A stretch of 64,000 bases of DNA from Oscillospiraceae bacterium MB08-C2-2 (lineage in GTDB: Bacteria; Bacillota; Clostridia; Oscillospirales; Ruminococcaceae), in the NCBI GenBank assembly GCA_035621215.1, contig CP141729.1, forward strand, positions 890,944 to 954,943, in the 5' to 3' direction. Below the pieces are notes generated by a model. It was not told where the DNA came from and ran no database searches. It worked only from the letters and a program-made list of their open reading frames with translations. Positions 60,518 through 64,000 of this stretch are shown one piece after another (position 1 is the first letter of the stretch; every line of letters starts with the position of its first letter). Both the position numbers and the translations under genes were made by a program.

Positions 60518-60886
60518 TCATAAAAAAGGCGCCGGACTAAGTCCGATGCTGATAGAAAGTGCCTGATTGATTTCTTCCATCTTCTGCTCATCCAGCCTGC
60601 CGACCCAGCCCCGAAGCCGGGTTCGGTCGATGGTGCGTATCTGCTCCAGAAGTGCGAAAGACTCCATGGACAGTCTGCCCGCTCCGACAACGGCCGTATG
60701 GGTGGGCAGGGGATTTTTGGGTTTGCCAGTGATGGCGCAGACAATGGTGGTGGGACTATGGCGGTTGCCTATATCATTTTGCAGAATAAGTACGGGACGG
60801 ATGCCTCCTTGCTCGCAGCCCACAACAGGGTTTAAATCGGCGTAGTAAATATCGCCGCGGCTGATGCCTTGCTTTATCGTGTCCAA
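60518..60886 (-). CDS. MazF/PemK-type mRNA interferase
   Basis: A 122-residue toxin of the MazF family, cutting mRNA at short motifs. Motifs: SRGDIYYADLNPVVGCEQGG with the conserved Arg-Gly and Glu-Gly pair, RPVLILQND, SPTTIVCAIT with the active-site Thr, and LLEQIRTIDRTRLRGWVG. The start is a TTG at 60886, 8 nt after AAGGAGG; this gives the normal length. No antitoxin gene is visible upstream, where the leader is noncoding with a strong hairpin (60942-60975). Its position next to excisionase and integrase suggests a stabilising or regulatory role for the element. Confidence 0.92.
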   Translation of the reverse strand: MDTIKQGISRGDIYYADLNPVVGCEQGGIRPVLILQNDIGNRHSPTTIVCAITGKPKNPLPTHTAVVGAGRLSMESFALLEQIRTIDRTRLRGWVGRLDEQKMEEINQALSISIGLSPAPFL

Positions 60887-61517
60887 ACTTTGCACCTCCT
60901 TGATTTGGAATTCCTTCATTTCTCTTAATGGCACAAATATAGGGACCGCTCTGCTGTAACGGCAGAGCGATCCCCATCGCTTCTGACATTAAGTCTTTTT
61001 TGGTAATCAAGGTGCTTAATTCGACACTACTCCCCAAGCACACAGAGCCCGAATCGTATCGGACTCAAAAGGCGATGGCCTGAACTGCGGCTGGCATCAC
61101 CGCATCATGGGAATCTCACCCCCGCCAGGATCTCTGCCGGCTGCCCTCATTGCGTGATCCCCCGGTCAAGGGGGGCTGTGACTGGACAGAAGTATCAATA
61201 TAGGCTGACGGGATCATTGCAAGACAGGCTGCCACAGCCTGTTTTCCGGTCGGATGGGTACCGCTTTGCACCTTATTTGGCCGTCTTTGATAGGAGCAGA
61301 AAGAAACGAGCGAACAGAAAAGTGAGTGATTCCGCTTTTCTTGCTGCCTGCCTACAGGTGGTCTTGGCGCATCCTCCGGGGTTGCTTTCCCTTTTGGGGT
61401 CCGTCAGCTAACGTATTCAGGTCATCGGATATGAAGTTTTCAAAGAGCAGTGAGGGTGAATAGAAAAACCCCCTCACTACTAAGCCGATTTCGTGAGGGG
61501 GTTGAGCGGAATTATTT
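60887..61517. other. GC-rich noncoding region with hairpins
   Basis: 631 bp without a supported gene. On the minus strand a 13-bp hairpin (GGGATCGCTCTGC/GCAGAGCGGTCCC, 60942-60975) lies in the mazF leader. 61040-61200 and 61360-61420 are GC-rich and look structured (for example GGCCATCGCC, TCAAGGGGGGCTG). Short plus-strand frames lack ribosome sites. It may be an RNA or control region of the element. Confidence 0.45.
61463..61502 (-). terminator. Intrinsic terminator after the sigma-like factor
   Basis: CCCCCTCAC pairs with GTGAGGGGG; on the minus strand a TTTTT tract follows. Confidence 0.9.
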
Positions 61518-61937
61518 TTAAATTTTCATAAGTTTTTTTAGTTTGACCAGAATTTTGTGCCGCCGGTCATTGATGGTTTTCTGTGGAATGCCTGTTTCCT
61601 CAGCGAGTTGACGCTCACTTTTATTCTGAAAAAACAAAGTAAAAATTAGCTCCTGTTCTTCCTTGGTGAGCTGGGCAAGACACTGATGGAGCTTTTCTGC
61701 CAACAGCTTGTCCATAATCAGATCCTCCACACGGGGAGAAACAAGGTCGGGAATTACATCCTCACCATTGGTTCCCTCCGTATCCAGGGCGCTGTAATAA
61801 AACACGCCGTTTGTCGTATCTCTTTCCTCCAGATAAGTTTCACGGCGCTTCATTCGGTGATAGGTCAAATAGACTTCTTCGCTGACAGGGACGAGCTGCC
61901 CCTGCACCTTGATTCGATATTCTTTTTTCTCTGCCAT
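61518..61937 (-). CDS. Sigma-70-like factor of the integrative-element type
   Basis: A 139-residue protein. The C-terminal part is a sigma region 4 helix-turn-helix: LAQLTKEEQELIFTLFFQN then SERQLAEETGIPQKTINDRR, followed by HKILVKLKKLM. The N-terminal part (EKKEYRIKVQGQLVPVSEEV, YLTYHRMKRRETYLEERD) is the form found with small sigma-like proteins of Tn916-type elements, which control element genes. ATG 61937 with GGAGGACAAG upstream. Other element genes it might drive are not in view. Confidence 0.88.
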   Translation of the reverse strand: MAEKKEYRIKVQGQLVPVSEEVYLTYHRMKRRETYLEERDTTNGVFYYSALDTEGTNGEDVIPDLVSPRVEDLIMDKLLAEKLHQCLAQLTKEEQELIFTLFFQNKSERQLAEETGIPQKTINDRRHKILVKLKKLMKI

Positions 61938-62091
61938 ATGGCTTGTCCTCCGTTTTCTGAAATTTTGATGATGAGTCAAAATGTCAAAAGCGGAGGAGAG
62001 CGGCAGCGGGGAACGATAGCTGCCTTATATAAAAGCGGCTTGTAAAACTCTGTAATTTTCTGTCGCTGTGAATGGTTTCTTGTCGAAAGTA

Positions 62092-62130
62092 AAAAGTCAG
62101 CACTTTGCCCTTGGCAAAATACTGACTTTT
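62092..62130. terminator. Hairpin with T tract, possible terminator
   Basis: AAAAAGTCAG pairs with CTGACTTTT across a loop with an inner TTTGCC/GGCAAA stem. Confidence 0.65.
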
Positions 62131-62159
62131 CTAAAATATAATTATAAAATTGTATATGT

Positions 62160-62198
62160 AAAAATGGAGACAGACGGATTTCACCGTCTTTATCTCCA
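62160..62198 (-). terminator. Intrinsic terminator downstream of the c-di-GMP riboswitch
   Basis: Minus strand: GGAGA(TAA)AGACGG pairs with CCGTCT(G)TCTCC, followed by ATTTTT. Confidence 0.82.
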
Positions 62199-62359
62199 CC
62201 CCCGAAAAGGCAAAAAACAAAGCATACGCATCAAGGAACCCCTTTTACTATGGCAGTGCAAAGCGAAATTTGGTGTCCAGATGCCCATATGCTCCGTCAA
62301 AAGCCGTAAAAGTGAGCAAGGACCTGTCCTCTGTTTGGAGAGGGCAGGCCCTGCGCGGT

Positions 62360-62450
62360 TTTTGGCAGCCAGACTATCATAGCATCAAACGATGCCTTAG
62401 ACCCTCGGCTTTGCGTCCCCATTTTTCAATGGGTTTGCCCTAAATTATAT
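62360..62450 (-). ncRNA. c-di-GMP-I (GEMM-I) riboswitch
   Basis: Minus strand reads GGGCAAACCCATTGAAAAAT, then GGGGACGCAAAGCC, GGTCTAAGGCATCG and TGATAGTCTGGCTGCC. These are the conserved blocks of the GEMM-I aptamer (GGGCAAACC, GAAA tetraloop, GGGACGCAAAGCC, GG-CUAA, receptor and closing helix) in the right order. A TATAAT hexamer (62449-62444) lies just upstream. The usual target gene downstream is absent. Confidence 0.92.
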
Positions 62451-62466
62451 TCAAGTTATTTTTATC

Positions 62467-63552
62467 TCAATGCTTTCCAATGTAGCCTTTCATCGTAAGT
62501 AGTTCAGCGCATAAAACAGAGCCTCCAGCTGCACCACGTATGGTGTTATGGGAAAGCCCAACAAATTTCCAGTCATATATACTATCTGGGCGGATTCTTC
62601 CAATGCTTATTCCCATACCATTTTCGTAGTTTACGTCTAATTTAATTTGTGGTCGATCATCGTTATAGAGGTATTGAATAAACTGTTTTGGTGCGCTGGG
62701 CAAATTCATGAGTTGTGGCTCACCTTTAAATTCCAAAAGCTTATTAATCAATTGCTCTTTTGTTGGTTTGTTGCGAAATTTAAGAAATACTGCAGCAGTA
62801 TGCCCATATAAAACAGGTATGCGAATACACTGACAAGTAATTTTCGGCTCCCTTGCTGGCACAACTAATCCGTTCTCAATACCGCCCCATATCCGCAAAG
62901 GCTCTTGCTCACTTTTTTCTTCTTCACCAGGGATAAACGGATTTATATTCTCAATCATTTCAGGCCACGTATCAAAATTTTTCCCCGCCCCGGAAATTGC
63001 CTGGTATGTTGTCACCACTGCTTCATATGGTTCAAATTCTCTCCATGCTGTCAATACAGGGGTATAACTTTGAATAGAACAATTTGGTTTTACAACAATA
63101 AATCCTCGTTGTGTTCCTAACCGCTCTCTCTGTTTTATAATTAATTCACAATGATGTGGATTGACTTCTGGCAAAATCATCGGCACATCTGCGGTCCATC
63201 TATGAGCGCTGTTATTAGAAACAACAGGTGTTTCATGTCTTGCATATTCTTCTTCAATTACTTTAATTTCTTCCTTTGGCATACTAACGGCACTGAACAC
63301 AAAATCCACCTGCTCAGAAATGCTGTCTATATCATAAATACTTTGGATGTTCATAGATTTTAACCGTTCTGAGAGCGGTGTGTACATGCTCCAACGTCCA
63401 CTTAAGGCTTCCTGATAAGTTTTTCCTGCAGATCGTTCACTGGCAGCTAACGCAGAAATTTCAAACCATGGATGATTAGAAAGCAAAGATACAAATCTTT
63501 GCCCCACGGTACCAGTAGCACCTAATATACCAACTCGTATTTTTTCAGTCAT
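62467..63552 (-). CDS. asd: Aspartate-semialdehyde dehydrogenase
   Basis: A 361-residue enzyme reducing aspartyl phosphate to the semialdehyde for lysine, threonine and methionine synthesis. NADP fold VGILGATGTVGQRFV; catalytic Cys in VVKPNCSIQSYTPVLTAW (usually NCST); substrate motifs QAISGAGKNFDTW and C-terminal His region IRIPVLYGHTAAVFLKF; ending GLSHNTIRGAAGGSVLCAELL. Length and motif spacing fit the archaeal/fungal-type subfamily. ATG with GGAG 8 nt upstream. It is more AT-rich than the central genes, hinting at transfer or a different genomic segment. No lysine-pathway gene is adjacent in view. Confidence 0.94.
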   Translation of the reverse strand: MTEKIRVGILGATGTVGQRFVSLLSNHPWFEISALAASERSAGKTYQEALSGRWSMYTPLSERLKSMNIQSIYDIDSISEQVDFVFSAVSMPKEEIKVIEEEYARHETPVVSNNSAHRWTADVPMILPEVNPHHCELIIKQRERLGTQRGFIVVKPNCSIQSYTPVLTAWREFEPYEAVVTTYQAISGAGKNFDTWPEMIENINPFIPGEEEKSEQEPLRIWGGIENGLVVPAREPKITCQCIRIPVLYGHTAAVFLKFRNKPTKEQLINKLLEFKGEPQLMNLPSAPKQFIQYLYNDDRPQIKLDVNYENGMGISIGRIRPDSIYDWKFVGLSHNTIRGAAGGSVLCAELLTMKGYIGKH

Positions 63553-63649
63553 GATAGATTCTCCTATTAAGGCAACAACACATTATTAGTCTTGCTGAAA
63601 TAAAAAACGATTGACAAATTACATCAATAATAAATTCTAATAACTTTTT

Positions 63650-64000
63650 TTAAAGCTCTCTTTTTATACAAATGGCAGTTGCCATTTTCCGCACTTTGGA
63701 ATAGCTGCTATTACAGGATTCTATAATAGAGGACCTATATTTTTCATCAAAGTGATTATCCATAAAGTTTAGTGCATTTACTTGCCATTTCCATAGCTCA
63801 TCTGGAGTAAGGTAAAAAAATTTGGGTTGAACTTTCTCTTTGTAGGTTTTCTCATCCATTTTTAAAATGCTTTCTGCAGTTAAAATGTCTGACAGCGCTT
63901 CTAATTGAGGAAATTTCTCTTTTCCTATCCATTTTCCACGATTCATCGGGCATACATCTTGACAAACATCGCAGCCGTAAATCCACTCTCCAAATTGCAT
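63650..64000 (-). CDS. QueG-like iron-sulfur protein, C-terminal part
   Basis: The 3' end of a gene that continues past the right edge of the window; 116 codons seen. The 4Fe-4S motif GCDVCQDVCPMN is followed by HEAT-like helices (SSIIESCNSSYSKVRKMATA), the arrangement of the C-terminal half of epoxyqueuosine reductase QueG, which completes queuosine in tRNA. Shorter QueG-like 4Fe-4S reductases are possible alternatives. AT-rich like asd. The Met at the window edge is not necessarily the start. Confidence 0.7.
   Translation of the reverse strand: MQFGEWIYGCDVCQDVCPMNRGKWIGKEKFPQLEALSDILTAESILKMDEKTYKEKVQPKFFYLTPDELWKWQVNALNFMDNHFDEKYRSSIIESCNSSYSKVRKMATAICIKREL

Larger units (their letters stand above)
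58727..61980 (-). mobile_element. Integrative element or remnant at tRNA-Ser
   Basis: Integrase, excisionase-like gene, mazF-like toxin gene and sigma-like factor, all on the minus strand, next to the 3' end of a tRNA. No conjugation, replication or capsid genes are seen before 62 kb, so it is either a small remnant or one end of a larger island continuing beyond the window. The far end is not identified. Confidence 0.6.
61938..62466. other. Noncoding region with terminators and a riboswitch
   Basis: 529 bp between the sigma-like factor and asd. It contains, in minus-strand order, the c-di-GMP riboswitch (62450-62360), an imperfect stem near 62320-62360, a very short ORF (about 14 codons, start near 62287) with GGAG, a strong terminator (62160-62198) and another stem (62092-62130). 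No gene of normal size follows the riboswitch. Confidence 0.7.

Noticed and set aside
61154-61411. 85-codon plus-strand ORF in the element
   Set aside because: No ribosome site, no recognisable domain, and it runs through structured GC-rich DNA; kept as noncoding.

Overview
The window looks like chromosomal DNA of an anaerobic, spore-forming Gram-positive bacterium of the class Clostridia, probably from the Oscillospiraceae/Ruminococcaceae side. Evidence: a spoVAC-spoVAD-spoVAE operon, a PerR-rubrerythrin pair, a CoA-disulfide reductase with a rhodanese tail, strong purine-rich Shine-Dalgarno sites with frequent TTG/GTG starts, Bce-type signalling modules, many lipoproteins, and house-keeping genes of Firmicutes type (ychF, purA, ymdB, sfsA). 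The genus is inference.

Layout. 1-5.3 kb: a minus-strand operon, response regulator > sensor kinase > HtrA protease > YmdB phosphodiesterase > acetyltransferase, resembling CssRS-HtrA secretion-stress control. 5.3-14 kb: YchF, patatin-like lipase, YbjQ protein, PfkB sugar kinase, PerR-rubrerythrin, CoA-disulfide reductase and a tiny repeat-rich lipoprotein. 14-22 kb: a 110-bp tandem hairpin repeat, a BceRSAB-like peptide sensing/efflux module, an alpha/beta hydrolase, and a uracil/xanthine permease behind a long structured leader. 22-31 kb: membrane diguanylate cyclase, a MerR regulator with a DapB-like dehydrogenase, three small proteins, a ROK kinase, a lipoprotein, a lipid kinase and SfsA. 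31.5-39.2 kb: a second HtrA, a second two-component pair, and a Crp/Fnr regulator beside an ABC importer. 39.3-45.2 kb: class II aldolase divergent from DeoR regulator and dihydroxyacetone kinase, then an S41-like lipoprotein. 45.2-52.5 kb: mntP with a manganese riboswitch, an IS110 element, a lipoprotein gene broken by one in-frame amber codon, and an OpuC-type osmolyte importer behind a leader with a terminator hairpin. 53-58 kb: spoVA genes, purA and a nitrilase-like protein. 58-62 kb: tRNA-Ser(CGA) with partial upstream copies, then a tyrosine integrase, excisionase-like protein, MazF toxin and sigma-like factor: an integrative element or remnant. 62-64 kb: a c-di-GMP-I riboswitch with no obvious target, an aspartate-semialdehyde dehydrogenase, and a partial QueG-like iron-sulfur protein.

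Themes. Envelope and secretion stress dominates (two HtrA proteases near two-component systems, Bce module). The noncoding DNA is unusually rich: two recognisable riboswitches (Mn2+, c-di-GMP), two long unclassified leaders, and a dispersed family of hairpin repeats carrying a TGGTATAAT extended -10-like motif, found upstream of five plus-strand genes. The most unusual items are this repeat family, the presumed guide-RNA end of the IS110 element, a 48-codon two-cysteine peptide with its own near-consensus promoter and operator-like dyad, the orphan c-di-GMP riboswitch and the partial tRNA-Ser copies.
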